Shown: positions 1-12,555, counted from the stretch's first letter. The stretch: DNA of 64,000 nt from Apodospora peruviana (GCA_033439685.1 JAUEDM010000004.1:4671593-4735592), one strand, 5' to 3'. The notes: generated from the sequence alone by a model not told the origin. A program made the numbers and translations.

Positions 1-2169
1 CTGAGAGCCTGAAATCTAGAAGACGCCGAAGTGCGTTTCTCGACGAACCATACAGGGAATAGACCAAAGACTAACTGCTTACAGGTACAGTTATGGTCTC
101 GGATAATTACTTGAACATGATGCAGGAGCTGCAAAGAGCGAAATATCGATATTACTCAGCCTACTTTCGTCAAAGTGGACGAGTGGTGTGCGATCGTTGT
201 GACAATCAACAATCATGTAAGCGACGAAAAATCCAATAGACTCCAGACTCCTCGAGACCAGGACGCCGGTCTGCGACTCTGCCATAGCCACCGCTTTAGC
301 CAAATGACAACAATCAGCTCACCTTTACCGAGTTACGAAGGGATTTCTGCGAGATTACTCCTCGCCGTCCGGACACCTAGTGCCTTTCACGCTGCGTGAC
401 CCAAAATGTGACATTCAGCTCTGAAACAGATCTAACGAGAATCCAGACTCATCGTCATGCAGGCACCGACTATCCCTTCCCCGCCGCTTAACCCAAATTG
501 CGACCTTCAGCTCACCTCTCAAGCCAGGAAAAGCAGCTACAAGTCTGGCCTCGCGGGGGGTAGGGGGTGGAGGGCTTATCAAATCCTTGCCAGCGTGCGA
601 CTGACATGCGACTTGCTGGCTAAGCTCAATCATCCGAGGTTGATCCCACCTACAGATAGCCATCAGCAGTACAAAGACCTGTTGGGATCCATTGTCAAGA
701 CCCAAGGAAGTCGTCCTATGACCCCTATTTCCCCACAGACCTCTCATCTCTCGGTCTTCTAGAGACAATTCACTCTTCTTTTTCTTCTTTCTTCTTCTTC
801 TTCTTCTTCTTCTTCTTCTTCTTCTTCTCCTTCTTCTTCTTCTGGACTTGACCTCAATCCACCGCCAGCAACGACGACAAAGTTGAGTTGCACTTGTCAT
901 ACAGTTAACCTGCCACAATGATGTCATCCACGTCCCATTTAAAGATCGATCTTAGTGCCAGGGTCAAGGTAGGTTGAATTCTACACACGAGTCCGCTCCA
1001 ATTACTCCTGGGATGCATCATGCTAATTAAACTGCTTCTAAAGCCCACTGACAAGGGCCCATATATACTCTGGGTGTGATCGACGACAAGCTCGATTCGG
1101 AGCAAGCGAGCATCATTCGGCCCCGCTGCCTCGAACGCATGGCAGAGGCATTCCGAGATTGCGATATGATAAGGTGCGAACAGGTTTGGGCATCTAATAA
1201 CGTCTTTGTGAGACTAGGCGGGGTGAAGAACAAGCATGGTCCCTTTGCCGGCGCATTCCCGTGTCGTTAACGATCAGAAAGACCAGGAGACCAAGCTCGA
1301 GCACTTGGACCTGGCTGACAAGATGCGGATTGTTGGAGGCAAGCTCATGGATGAGTGGACTCGCCTCAGCAGCCCTCAGCAGCAAGGTTGATCCTGACGG
1401 GAAGTAGGTAACGTACCGTAGTTACTTAGGTGCGTAGCTGGCGAGGTAGGAGGAGCAGTGGTATTGCCCTCCCGAAGACTGTCTCGGCGCCATTTATTCC
1501 TCACTTCTTTATATAACTATCTACCTAAGGTAAAGAAGCGAGTCTCGCACTTTTACAACCAGCCACATCCGTCCTTAATTTCATTGCCGCTACACTTATA
1601 AAGGAGCAGTGTTTACTGTCAAGATCTTTCAGCCCGTCGAGAAAGCGGCTGTGGAGGACATAGATGCAAATCGTATAATATTATTGTCTAAAAGAACAAC
1701 CATTCGGTGGCCGCCCAATCCATTTAGTTCCAGTGGGTGGGATATCGAGGACATGAAGATCGGGTAATAACCGAAGCCGATCGATGAGACCTTTGCAGAA
1801 CCGCATTAGCCTTAATCAAGCATTTGAGGTGTCACCCGTAATAAGTAATTATATGTAGGGATCTTGTGAGGCAGGAAGAGCCTGGTCTAGTAACTCATTT
1901 TGGTATTGGCATGCCTTGGTATTACAAGATGGAACCGTTGTAAGTGCCGACATGGTTACACCAAACAGTTCCCGACGATTGCATATATCGTTAGGTAATG
2001 AGGTAGTCGTCACCTCGGGGGGATGGGGTATGGGACAAGTTGAGAGTATAAGAGTTCGATGCGGCCACTGTGTTAACCTGACGATGGACGCGTGTGTATA
2101 CCTATCTAGACTGGGTAGTATTAATACTCTCTCACTTCTCAGAACTAGTTATCGAGACACTATAGCGAC
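1..2169. other. gene-poor left end
   Basis: No convincing gene. It holds a CTT microsatellite (774-843) and, on the plus strand at 1236-1391, a 51-residue ATG-to-stop reading frame whose acidic/basic composition looks protein-like (it contains ADKMRIVGG) but which I cannot place in a family. The long minus-strand Arg/Lys-rich frame at 415-927 is only a translation of the microsatellite. The remainder is AT-mixed intergenic sequence. Confidence 0.5.
774..843. repeat. (CTT)n microsatellite
   Basis: Nearly uninterrupted CTT/TTC trinucleotides over about 70 bp with a few single-base interruptions. No coding role is visible. Confidence 0.9.
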
Positions 2170-3198
2170 ATGATTCTTGAGCCACCAACCATGTATCAGA
2201 CATTCTCCTCCGCTCTCCTCCCTCCCCTCTTCACCAGCCTCCCGGGCGTTACAGCCCTAACAGTTGCCGCCATGTCCCAAAACATCGAAGCCACCCCCCT
2301 GGTCGTCGCCTTGGAGGATCACTACAATTCCACCTCGTACAGATTCATCAACGGCCTCCCCGCCCTCGGGGCAGATCCCGGCATCGACCTCTACGCAGGC
2401 TCCGAAGTGCATGTCCTGCACGACGCGCCACAGCACCCCGACCTGCGCGTGCTCGCGACGGTAGTCGAGTTCTCGTACCGCATCGTAGCCGACAGACGCA
2501 AAGGTATCCATCAGCCGTCGGACCTGCGGGACAAGCGCATCGGCGTCGTCGCCGGCGTGACGTACCGAGTACTTTGCCTACTGGTACCTGCGCGACGTGG
2601 CCGGGTTCAAAGGAGAACGAGTACACGCTCGTCAAGGCCGGCGTCCTCTGCTACTCGCTGCCCTGCGGCAAAGGGACGTACGTACCCGCACATGCTGGCG
2701 ACGACGGGAGAAATTGACGCCCTCACAGCCTTTGAGCCGACCACGACGGTGGGCGGCATGGCTTTAGGAGAGGAGAACGCCATCTTCTTTCGAAACGATT
2801 TGCTGTACCGCAAGCTTAACGTTTTGTATACGACGCAGGCGAAGCTGGATAACGTGACGGCCCGGGCTGAGATCGTCGGGTTCCTGCGGGCGCTGGGTAA
2901 GACGCAGGAGGTGTTTACCAAGGAGCCGGAGAAGATCTTGCCGAGAGTGGCGGAGATTACGGCCGCTGCGACGAGTAATATGACGGTGAACATGGCTACG
3001 GAGGAGATCATGAGAAAGTTTTGGCCGCTTACAAAGTGGGCTCGCGGGCTTGCGGCGGATATGGTTGATTTAATGGTTGAGGAGGATAAGTGGCTGGCCG
3101 TGATTGAGAGTCGGAGTGGGGGCCCGATGAGTAGAGAGAGGATCGAGAGTCTTGTCGATGACAGGCCGCTGAAGGAGGCTCTTGCTTTGGAGGGATAA
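2170..3198 (+). pseudogene. NMT1/SsuA-type substrate-binding-like protein, with three local insertions
   Basis: The product resembles periplasmic-binding-protein type II proteins of the NMT1/THI5/SsuA group, which fungi use as soluble or secreted ligand-binding or thiamine-related proteins. Visible features are a PSDLRDKRIGVV segment (typical of the SBP hinge lobe), an EIDALTAFEP segment and a helical C terminus. ATGs occur at 2170, 2191 and 2272; the residues after 2191 are weakly signal-peptide-like, and 2272 gives the cleanest family start. Between about 2566 and 2690 the family-like reading moves through all three frames: an extra base near 2566, another near 2612, and a duplicated GTAC near 2680. 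The net change is +6, so the frame is restored and the ORF stays open but encodes about 40 foreign residues. This is either a decayed copy or an assembly-error patch. The family is likely; the exact ligand is unknown. Confidence 0.55.
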
Positions 3199-3576
3199 CA
3201 GGATCGTGGGGAAAGTAAGTTGGTCATTGGAGTAGTAAAACACAGACACACTCGTATAAGCTATCTTCGTTAACATAAGGCATTCTAACCGCCTTTTAAA
3301 CAGCAGCTGCAACGTCACCGCCAATCCCACAAAACCCAAAACTAGGCTCGAGCGCAGTTTGCGTCGCTACCCGGCTAGGAACGCGCTTTCTTTCTTTCGC
3401 GCGAACTTGAATTTCCTCCCACACTTCTCTTTTTCTGCTGCGGTCCTGCAGAACTACGCCTTTTACTAGCCGACCTTGATTCGCTTTCCTTCTTGCATTA
3501 CTGGTTCAATTGGCGATAATTCCTCCAGACGCAGAAGCTGTTTTGGCGATACGCCATTCCAGGTCATCCGAGAATT
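3199..3576. other. intergenic
   Basis: Pyrimidine-rich intergenic sequence between two plus-strand genes. No gene or RNA is seen. Confidence 0.5.
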
Positions 3577-4768
3577 ATGACGGCGGTCGCAGACGAAAAC
3601 GACCGTGGCCATCTTGGGCTTCATCCGCGACCGCGCTGCGGTATCTGCGCAGAGTTAATATTCCGGCACGAAAGGGTAATAGCACGTTCGTTACAAGCCC
3701 CCCTTCATCTTTCATGTCTTCCAAGTAACACTCGCAGTCTTTGGGAACGAGGAGTCGACCTCTTATCTCGGCCATACCCGGCCTTTCCCCTTCCCTGAAC
3801 CGGTCCTTGGCAGCAGGAGTGTTAGGAGAATCGATGGCTATTTAATGTGTCGCCAAGCCGGCGGCTGCACTCGCTGTGCAGCTTCACCCGAGTTCATTCC
3901 AATTCATTATGACTGCTTCGAGACTTTCAGGTAGCGATGTCCAGTTCCCGACGCCTTGCGCCGTCTTTGGATCTTGGCTGCTTGGAGAAGCCCGTGGCGG
4001 CGGGCCCAGCCCATTCATCTTTCCAGACCACTGGTGGACAGGCCGACCTTGGGCACCATGTCCGAGTTTTGCGGCCTGCCGCTTCTGCACACGTTGCCAC
4101 AGGAGCTGCTCGAGTTAATTCGACATGACTCCAAACATTCGCTGCTGTGGAGATGTATTCCAGCGCTTCAGTTTGCCGCCCATATCCAAGCAACAGTTCC
4201 CGAGCCTCTTATTACACTTCCCCTGTGGGACATTCACTCCTGGGAGCGCAATGGGATGCCGCTCCAACGTGTCATGACATCCGAGTTGCGCCTACCAATA
4301 CTGAGGTTAACCGTTGACTCTGGCGGTATCAGCAAAGTCGAACGCCTTCTTGACCGACCGCGGTATACAGGAGAGTGTACAAGTCGATCTGCCTTTATCA
4401 TCGTACCAGACGACGACGCCGCCTCCGGAGTAGTAGCCCAACTCAAGGTACGTCCTCCAACCGCGTGTTCCGATACCCACAGCACTTACCATCTTATTTG
4501 AGTTGCAGGACGGATGTTTGCGTCTTCTCTTCCCAGGTCAAGCCTTTTTGCAATTCTGGAACACACCTGCGCCACCGAGCCCGCCTCTTTGCACAGTGGG
4601 TCACGATCCTGCCGCTTGCTGCCAGAACCTGTATGCCGTCGAGATGGATAAGATACATGGCATTACTTTTTTCTTTCTTGGCGGCGGCGGCCAGTTGTAT
4701 GGCCTTCACGTTCATCAGGCAGGCGGATCCAGCGCCATTGACTTTATTACGCGGACCTTCTCTGACCT

Positions 4769-4816
<48 letters not shown>

Positions 4817-5508
4817 CCTTGTTTGGATTCACTTGCCCATCTCAAAGCAAGATCGGGTTCTTCTCCTAGGTGTCCAAGAGAGCCAGCGACCCCATACTCT
4901 ATATGCAAGCATTGCTGTTAGGACGAGGCTAGTCGGCGACGTCATTGTTGGAATGCAATTCAAAGACTCTGTCCAGAACATAACTTCAGGCACCCCCGCT
5001 CCGGTAACAATCCTTTACGGGGAATCGCAACAAGGGGACCAGGTTTGCGTACTCGGCGCATACTGCAAACCACCGGCGGATCCAGGCCTTTACGAATCCT
5101 TTCCCTTTACCGAATTCCTTTAACAACAGCCTAATCGTTGATAGCGCCTATTTCTCGTGCGCCCCGTTGAGCGGTGTTTTCTCAACACTCGTATTTTACG
5201 ATAAGAGCAGCGGAGCTTGTAAAGGCATTGTCCTGCACTACCTAAACGGTGGTTCTCGAGCCGTTGGCCAATGCCGCCTCCAGGTAGATCCAACGGAGGA
5301 GACCGCCCTGCCGGCTTCGGTTTATCTCCGAGTCGACTCATATCCCTCACAATTTGGCCGCATCCATCATATAGCTTGGATAAAGTTCAAACGAACCCCT
5401 CCAGTTTGTGGGCCGATGGATGAGCAGGGATGGGTGTCTCATCAAATGGAGGGTATGATTAAATTCCGGCTTACTCCACGGTCATGCTTGGTAGCCATCG
5501 AAGATTAG
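3577..5508 (+). pseudogene. decayed fungal F-box-like protein (LPxELLELI family)
   Basis: This is a multi-segment remnant of a family I recognise from fungal genomes: an N-terminal Cys-rich part (CGIC at about 3640, then GCTRCA and PIHYDCFE near 3870-3925), an AAWRSPW segment, an F-box-like LPQELLELI motif (about 4090-4120), and a C-terminal domain with a FNGGSRAVGQCR-type signature near 5245-5275. The last of these is read here as LNGGSRAVGQCR. A 61-nt intron (4448-4508, gtacgt...ttgcag) is clean and in phase. Lesions: a frame change near 3780, an in-frame TAG at 3932-3934 in a position where Gln (CAG) would fit, and a one-base frame change between about 5040 and 5120. A CAA repeat (about 4770-4816) codes for some 16 glutamines inside the ORF. 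Function is unknown; probably non-functional, although an intron could explain one of the frame changes. Confidence 0.55.
4770..4816. repeat. (CAA)n tract in the F-box-like gene
   Basis: About 16 consecutive CAA codons in the reading frame, an expansion-prone trinucleotide run between two conserved segments of the degraded gene. Confidence 0.85.
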
Positions 5509-5924
5509 GTTAGTTTTTTTACAGTCTTAGGGCTCGGGAAGGCGGGCAATGATATATAAGCTTTATAAGGTATCAACTTCCCCCATAGCAGCTACTTAAA
5601 CAGCCGGGAAGAAATACACCAAAAGGCATGGTGCAGCTGAGAGAAGCTGACTCGAACGACTAGCAATGTGAGCCAAGTAGCAAAAGTAAAGAGATACAGA
5701 TAGAGCAGGCTTCCCACGGTTGTTGCACTGCTGTCCATTCTCTCGACAACGAGGTCGAAACGCCAACTACGCATTTCTCGTAGTTAAAAGATGACATGAT
5801 TGAGCAAGTATTCCCACAGTCTCGTTCTAGTCCACTCTGGGTGAAGTGGACTTGGGCATCCTACCATACATGAGCCGGGACATTTCAACAGTCTCTTCCA
5901 TTCATCTACCAGCCTTATGCTACC
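5509..5924. other. intergenic between convergent genes
   Basis: A 416-bp tail-to-tail spacer between the F-box-like remnant and the CYP505 gene. Nothing else is seen. Confidence 0.5.
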
Positions 5925-8900
5925 TTAATCAAAGGCATCTACCGCATACCTAGAATTCCTTATACTCTCCAACCACGCCAAAGCCTTCTCCTCGCTGGTA
6001 GGCTCTCCCCCTCCCTCAGTACTAGTAGTATTCATGCCACACAGCCTCCCTTTCTCCTCTATCGCCATCCTGATCAACACCCTCTTCACACCGTCGCAAA
6101 CCTCCCTCGACCCGCAGACAAACACCTTTGCGCCATGCTGCCATAGCTCATAAACATCGTCCCGATCATACCACAACCTATCACCTACGCGCTTGCACCC
6201 CCTCCCCTCCTCCACCCCACCCTGTCTGCTAAACGCCCTGCGAACCTGGACAGCCCCAATCTTTTCCCACTTATCAAACTCTTCACGGTACAGATCGTCG
6301 ACAGCCGGACCTCGGCACCCAAAGAACAATATTGCCGGTGCTAATTTTCGCCCACCTCCGACTTGAGCAGCTCGTTCCTGAACAAAGCCTCTGAACGGCG
6401 CCACCCCAGCACCAGCAGCTATCATGATTATTGGTATCTTTTCTACGTCAAGAGGCAAGTGGAATGCGGCATGGCCTTGCCTGACGCTGACGGTCAGCCT
6501 GTCGCCTGGCTCGAGGGACGATAGGTACGAGGTTGCGACGCCAATGCGTCGTTGCGATGCATGTGGGTTTGTCAGAGATGGGCTGCCGTCCAAGATGGAG
6601 TAGGTCAATGTCACGTTGTGAGGGTTCCAGAGCGGAGAGGACGAGATGGAGTACATTCTGACGCGCATGGGCGGGAGCAGGGCAAGGAAAGATCCGAACG
6701 GGAGAGATATTGATGGGTTGGACTCGAGGAGGTCTAACAGGGAGAGGCGTTTGAGCGTGACACTTGCGGTGAATGTTTCTGGGGAGGAGAGTAGGGATTG
6801 GAGGTGATCCCGAGTGGCGGAGTCCGAGTCACAGCTCGCGGCGATTAGGGCGAGGATACTCTGAGTTGTGTTGTGTTAGAAGGGCAGATGGAAAGGCGAG
6901 GGGTGAGGGTGTTGTACTCACGCGCTTGGTGGCTGGTTGTGCTAGTTCCACATATGATCCTAGCACCTCATTTACTTGTATCGGGATATTGACTGGTAGC
7001 GTTGTCCGTCCGTCAGATTTGATGGTGATGCTGGACCCCCAACCCAGCTGGAACCGTCGTAACGCCCGAGCGACGGTTTCCTTGGGGTTCACAGGTAACA
7101 CGGCAAGGTAGTCGCCCGCCTTGTACGTCTGGTCGCCGGGGAGTTGGATCTCGAGGTGTTTCTTGGGCACCGCCGCGCCGGCCTTGGTGGTGGTGTGGGC
7201 ACGGACAACAACTGCTTCTTTAACATCTTGGCCGAGGGTGGATGCCCTGGGGGCGGAGAACTGGACGTCAAGGCTGGGTGCAAGGTGTGACTCTCCGTCT
7301 GCTGATTCAGGGGAGATACCATATATGTCTCCCATGGCCGGCCAAAACACGTCATCCTCCCATTGTTCAAAGTCAGTCAGTATTTCGCCTTGTGAAGCGT
7401 CGGTCAAGCCAAGCTTGCAAATCCGTGTCCCGCCATGTGCGTAAGCCTTCTCGTCAATGAGCTTGGGAACGCGGTGGAATGTCCTTGCCCAGTCCTGATG
7501 GCCGCAACCAAAGACTGCAAACGAAACACCGTCCAGTTCATTCTCCTTGAGGTTCTCCATCCAGTTGAAAAACATCGCGGCGTTGTCCGGGGGTTGGCCT
7601 TCATATGACGCCGTGATCATGATAACTGGTCGGTCCTTGGGGAGGTTTCGCTTCGCCGCATCCAAGGGGTCTACTACCGTTGCTTGAAATCCGTGGGCAG
7701 ACGCATCAGCTGCGAGACGCTGAGCAAGTGTCTCGCAAGTGCTCGTGTTTGACCCGTAGTATATGCTCATCGGTTTCATCTCACTATGGGTCTCTGGTTT
7801 ACTAGTGGTGACGGTCATTGATGAGCCGGCTTTTGATGCTCCAATGGGAAGCTGATGACCACCAAGACTGTTGGTTAGGTCTGTGGGCGTCATTCCATGG
7901 CGGAGGGCAGCACGGATGTAAAAGTCTTTGGGCTTGGTGGTGAGAGTTTGCTTGATCTGCAGCTGATAACTCGGGTCATGGAGCGAGAAGTTGAAGTTCT
8001 GCAGCAGCATCGCCATGACGAGAGTGGCTTCTTGCCAGGCGAAGCCTCTGCCAATGCACCCCCTCGTCCCGTTGCCAAACGGTTTCCAGAAATCGGGAAA
8101 CTCTTTACTCAAACGCTCAAAATTCTCGTCCAGCATCCGCTCGGGAATGAAGTCGTTCGCTGTCTCGCCAAACACAGCTGGGTCGACCTGAGACCTGGCA
8201 AGCACTAGCATGATCTTCTGGCCTTTCTTGACGGGATATTTCCCAGCGAGGATATCGTCATTCTTAGGTTGCACGGTATACACTGGGATTGTCGGACACA
8301 TTCGAAGTGTTTCCCGAAGAATGGCGGATATATATGGCAGCTAAGTGTGTTCTTGCGTCAGTACACCACTGCTGTCTCTGATGAGGCGAGATGCACTCGA
8401 GATAACTGACCTGTTTCATGTGCTCGACCTTGAGCGGCCTGGTGCCAACAATGTCGTCGACCTCTTGCTGCGCCTTGCAGTACACTTCCGGTTTCTTGAG
8501 CATCTGGTAGAAGGCGAAGCCCAGAAGACCAGATGTGGTCTCATGACCTGCGATGAGGAAGGTAATGAGGTTATCCACAATGCTCGCATCGCTGAGCTTG
8601 GTTCCAGTAACCCGATCCACGCCGTCCAGCATGGCCGACAAGAGATCCCTGCGGTCGGTGGGATTTGCCTTCCGCGCCCGCAAAACCTCCTCAGCCGTCT
8701 CGCGCAGGATCCGGATATCGTCCCAATACTTCAACCGTGACTTGCGGCCTAGTAGCTGAAGAATATATGGTACCGTTGATCGCGTCCCGCACATCTTGAG
8801 AAAGTCGCCCATCGCAGCTACAAATGGATGCAGCTCGTCGTGGTAATATGAGTTGAACCGAAAGTTCATGGAGCAGAGTGCCAGCGTGTCCAGGGTCAGA

Positions 8901-9541
8901 CGAGTAAAGTCTTCGGTCGCTATGATGGGAGTATCCGGCCCGTGACGTGCCCACTTGAGTGCCAGTTGACCAGCAATCTCGTGCATCTCGGAGAACATGC
9001 CCTGGATTGGCACGGGTCCAAAGGCTGGCATGAGGATTCTGTGAGCAGGGGCCCAGCTTGCCTCCCCGGGAAAGGCAGTGAAAATGCCGTCATTGGTGCC
9101 GTTCCTTACTTCTAGCAGCGCGGCACCGACACTTTTCTCAAACCGAGATTCGTCAGAGAGCTCGTGGACCAGTGCTTGTGTTGTCTGGGTCCTGTGTTAG
9201 TATTGATAATAACCGACAAAGGCCAATCCATGTCTGTTCCGGAATAGGACCACTTTTGCCGGGTATCTAAGAGGTTAGAGGGTTTTAACGTACCACGAGA
9301 ACCACATCTCTTCCAGGAAAGCGGAGTCGGAAGATTTCACCTACAGAATTATCGTGGTTAGTATAAGGGACTTGGACAGGTGTGAAAGGTGTGAAAGGTG
9401 TGTGACGAGGAACTGACCATGCTTATCAGCGAACCCGAGAAAGGAACTCAACGGGAAGTCGAGATTCATTTCCAAGGCATTGCCAATGAAAGGGAAACCT
9501 GGAACCTCTGGAATCCTCTCAAGCTTCCCTGACTCGTTCAT
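5925..9541 (-). CDS. CYP505-type bifunctional cytochrome P450/NADPH-P450 reductase
   Basis: Self-sufficient fatty-acid hydroxylase of the P450foxy/P450-BM3 type, predicted 1,099 aa, close to the usual size. Predicted exons: 9541-9418, 9340-9294, 9184-8411, 8340-6922, 6860-5925; all four introns are GT-AG and in phase. Domains in order: P450 with I-helix AGHETTSG (about residues 269-276), ETLR of the ExxR motif (about 325-328) and heme loop FGNGTRGCIG with the Cys ligand near 410; flavodoxin-like FMN domain from about 506 (SIYYGSNTSTCE); FAD domain with RMYSISSSP; NADPH pocket with AGAGVAPFRGF. There is no membrane anchor, as expected for this family, which hydroxylates fatty acids near the omega end using NADPH. 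Some members work in metabolite clusters, but this one has no PKS within 40 kb. It appears intact. The second acceptor (9185) was chosen by frame over an alternative nearby AG. Confidence 0.92.
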
Positions 9542-10833
9542 GTTTTGGGCACGTGTGTACGTCGTGCTGTGTCAGCAGGAGTTGTTGATCGTGGACAGCG
9601 TCGAACACGGACATGTATCCTGTTTAACAAGAGCAAAAGAATGAAGGTTACCGTTCATTTAGCTAGCGGATGACCTTGTTTAAGAAACCCTTCTAGTTCT
9701 CACGGGTATGTAAGGCCACCCCTGCCGAGTCGGGCAGGCACCTATAATATGCAGAGGCTTTGCTTACCTTAGCTAATACGATCTGTCATCACGCTAGCAG
9801 CAAAATCTAGCACAGTTTATCCGGTCCAAGCGGACCACTGGCAGAAAACCATGTCCGATTAATGCTTACCGATGGAGAAAACATCTCGACGTGTAAGCAC
9901 TAGGCACCTAGGTAGGGACCCATGCGCGTATACTCACATTGCTTAATTCCTTGCGGCCTTGAACCGTGTACAGTACTTTTGCCAGAGGATGCCGTACCGA
10001 GCGCGGCTCAGATCTTGAGTGCTCTTTGCTGTGAGCTACGCAGCCGCTGGTCATGTCATACATGTAGTCCTTCCTCCAATACAACCTCCCTCGGACGCAA
10101 AAATGGCACGTAACGTCGCCAACCCTTGATCTCCAGGTCGTTATCTCCAGCCCAAGGCAGGGCTCACCTAGACCCACCATATAAGAAAAGTCCAGTCATC
10201 GTTGAAAACATTCAATCGCATACGCCGTATCCTGATAATCATGCTGAGGTTAAGGTTAGCTCCATGAAGTTGAAAAGTGTGTCTCAAGGCGCCGGATGCG
10301 ATCCTGCCGGCGAAAATACCCTGCATGCTTCTTGGCATGATCACCAAGTCTCTACACCGCCACACATCCCAGTTCTGGACGTTCGAGATGCCTGTTTGGG
10401 CTTCAATTGGCGTTAGCTGCTGATGAAGAGACTAGGATGCGTGACCTATTATATCTGCTGAACGCTGTCCCGGGCCATTGGCCGTCGACGTCAAACACCA
10501 GGCCATGGGATGGATCATGGGGTCTTTATGGCATGCCTTGCGTTTGTGGGAATGTTCTATGAGCAAGTGGATGCTTGACCGCGAGCTTATTCTGCACATT
10601 CAAATTTGGCCTTTGTATGAGCAGTGTCACACGAACGTCTAGTCCTTTGACATGCAAGTAAGTCCGCTGCATCAGCAGATGAGGTCTAACCATACCTGAT
10701 TGGAAAGACCGCTAAGAACTGTAAAGATGACAGGAATGAACAAAAGATGCAATACGACATTGAAAAGAAAATGGCGTCGGATTAACACATAGCAAGGCTA
10801 TGTCGTAAGAACCAAACATCCTCACTCCAGCGT
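9542..10833. other. intergenic, CYP505 upstream region
   Basis: About 1.3 kb with only short spurious frames. It contains the CYP505 promoter and the 3' side of the HeLo-like gene. No RNA gene is seen. Confidence 0.5.
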
Positions 10834-11821
10834 CTAGCCGAGAAATCTCAAGTCATCTGGCAAGATGGGCTCTACCACCTCCTTCCATGTCCTGTGGAGG
10901 GTATCCAAGCCGACAGGTTGTTGCTGTGGTCCTTTGCCTTTATCCCACATGACCATTTTGAACTTACGCCCCGGACTTACCTCTGCCTCCCAGGTGTCGG
11001 CCAGTATAACTGATCGAGTGTTGTGGATTGCCGGGTCTGTCTGTGCACTCTCCTCTTCTTCGGGCAGGACCCAGAATTCCCCATGCAGGAGCTGATTTTT
11101 GGTATCCGAGTCCAACAGTTCCCATCCTTTGAGACTCAACATCAGGTACATGATAAAACCCTACCCTCGTCGTTAGACAATTTCTGACCGTGGTATCTCG
11201 TCAAGGAGCAGAGCACAGCTAGACGACTTACCCCGATGGCGCCGCACAGCCCCAGATGCAGCTGACAGCTTATTCCCCGGATATCAGTGAAGTATATGTA
11301 TTGGTCGCTCCACGACATATTCATGCTCCGCGAAAGCGTGGGTCCTTGAAGTGGTATGAGTCGGTGCAGCATCTCGACGTGGTCGCTGAAGGTCCGGACT
11401 CTCATCCCGAGCCTCGACTTCCCACCAATAGACCACTTGAGCTTGACCATACAGGATGACGGCAAGTAAACCCGCGGTGTCTGAGCTTCCAGGTCCACTA
11501 TACCACTGGCAAGTTGTGTAGAACGACCTGGGTTTGGGCTGGGCGGCAAAAGGTCCTTGAGATTCTTTTCCGTGTCTTGGGCAATTGCCGTGGTCGCTGC
11601 TAAGATTGCCTGAATGCCATGCGTGCCCGAGAATGAAGCTGATAATGAGCTAAAGAGTTGGTTCCACCTTTCGAACAGTAACTTGTTGCCTTCGAACTCG
11701 GCGACGATGGCGCGCAGGTCCAGAGATCACAGTCGCGATATGAGCGTATGAGCTCACTGATGCTATCGACATACACGAACAGCCCCACGAACCCAACAGC
11801 TAATCCGATTGGCTCTGTCAT
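10834..11821 (-). pseudogene. HeLo-like N-terminal domain protein, frameshifted
   Basis: The N terminus (MTEPIGLAVGFVGLFVYVDS) has the pattern of the HeLo / prion-inhibition-and-propagation domain of HET-S-type proteins: Met, a short Glu-Pro start, a glycine-rich hydrophobic helix, then an FERW segment matching the usual L-x-RW position. HeLo domains are membrane-targeting cell-death effectors in fungi. The frame changes by one base near 11720 between the first helix and the rest, so the gene cannot be translated as given. A clean 71-nt intron (11161-11231, gtaagt...gtag) joins the two downstream exons in phase. The C-terminal part is unrecognised, with no NACHT or amyloid motif seen. It could be a HeLo-only allele, a pseudogene, or a correct gene with one sequence error. 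Confidence 0.45.
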
Positions 11822-12555
11822 CTGTGTAGGCGGTTGTTGTGACTGGTTTGGTGGCAGAGAGCGCGGCAGACAGTAGACACGGCATCAAGGGTGAAGCGAA
11901 AGATCAAGACACGACAGAGGATGAGTCAAATAGATAAGAACCAAATGTGCCTTGCGCACTCTCATGGAATACAGCCTCGTGCAGTCCGTTCTCGGCCAGC
12001 TAAGCTTGCTGGCCAACTGGCGGGTGGTGGCTGGGGCGCGACCACCAAGAAGGATGCACACATCATCACATGCATATTGTTTCATCACATATGTGCATTC
12101 CTGAATGGCCTGCGTTCAGAGGTTCCATCGTCAGTTATTTTTAACAGTGTTGCTTTTCCTGACCGGCGGATACTCATCGTGGATCCAGGATATCGGATAA
12201 GATGATAATATTTTAGTGTAGATGAATATTCCGCATGGTCGCAATAATCCGTATTGCTGGTGGCACAGGTGACAGCTCGATTCAGCTGGAAACACCCCAT
12301 GCTTTCCACAATCGTTAGCGCGGACATCATGACGAATCGGGAATCTTCAGTGCCCACCCCTGGCGCCAAGATATGAGCTGTTCCTCACGCTTGCATTTGG
12401 CGTTTGCTCCTTTTCAGGTTGGACGCGCCCGCCGGCCTGGCCTGGGCCGAAATTGTTTTTCGTTGTCCGGTTCCTTCCTGTGATGCACAGCACCACTGAC
12501 GTTGAAGAAATGCACAGGTAGACAAAGTCCTCACGTCAAAAGTCCACCGCCCGCG
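11822..12555. other. intergenic between divergent genes
   Basis: A 734-bp divergent promoter region between the HeLo-like gene and the GH128 gene. No additional feature is seen. Confidence 0.5.

Noticed and set aside
415..927. Minus-strand Arg/Lys-rich ORF
   Set aside because: Its core is the translated CTT microsatellite and the flanks have no coding character.
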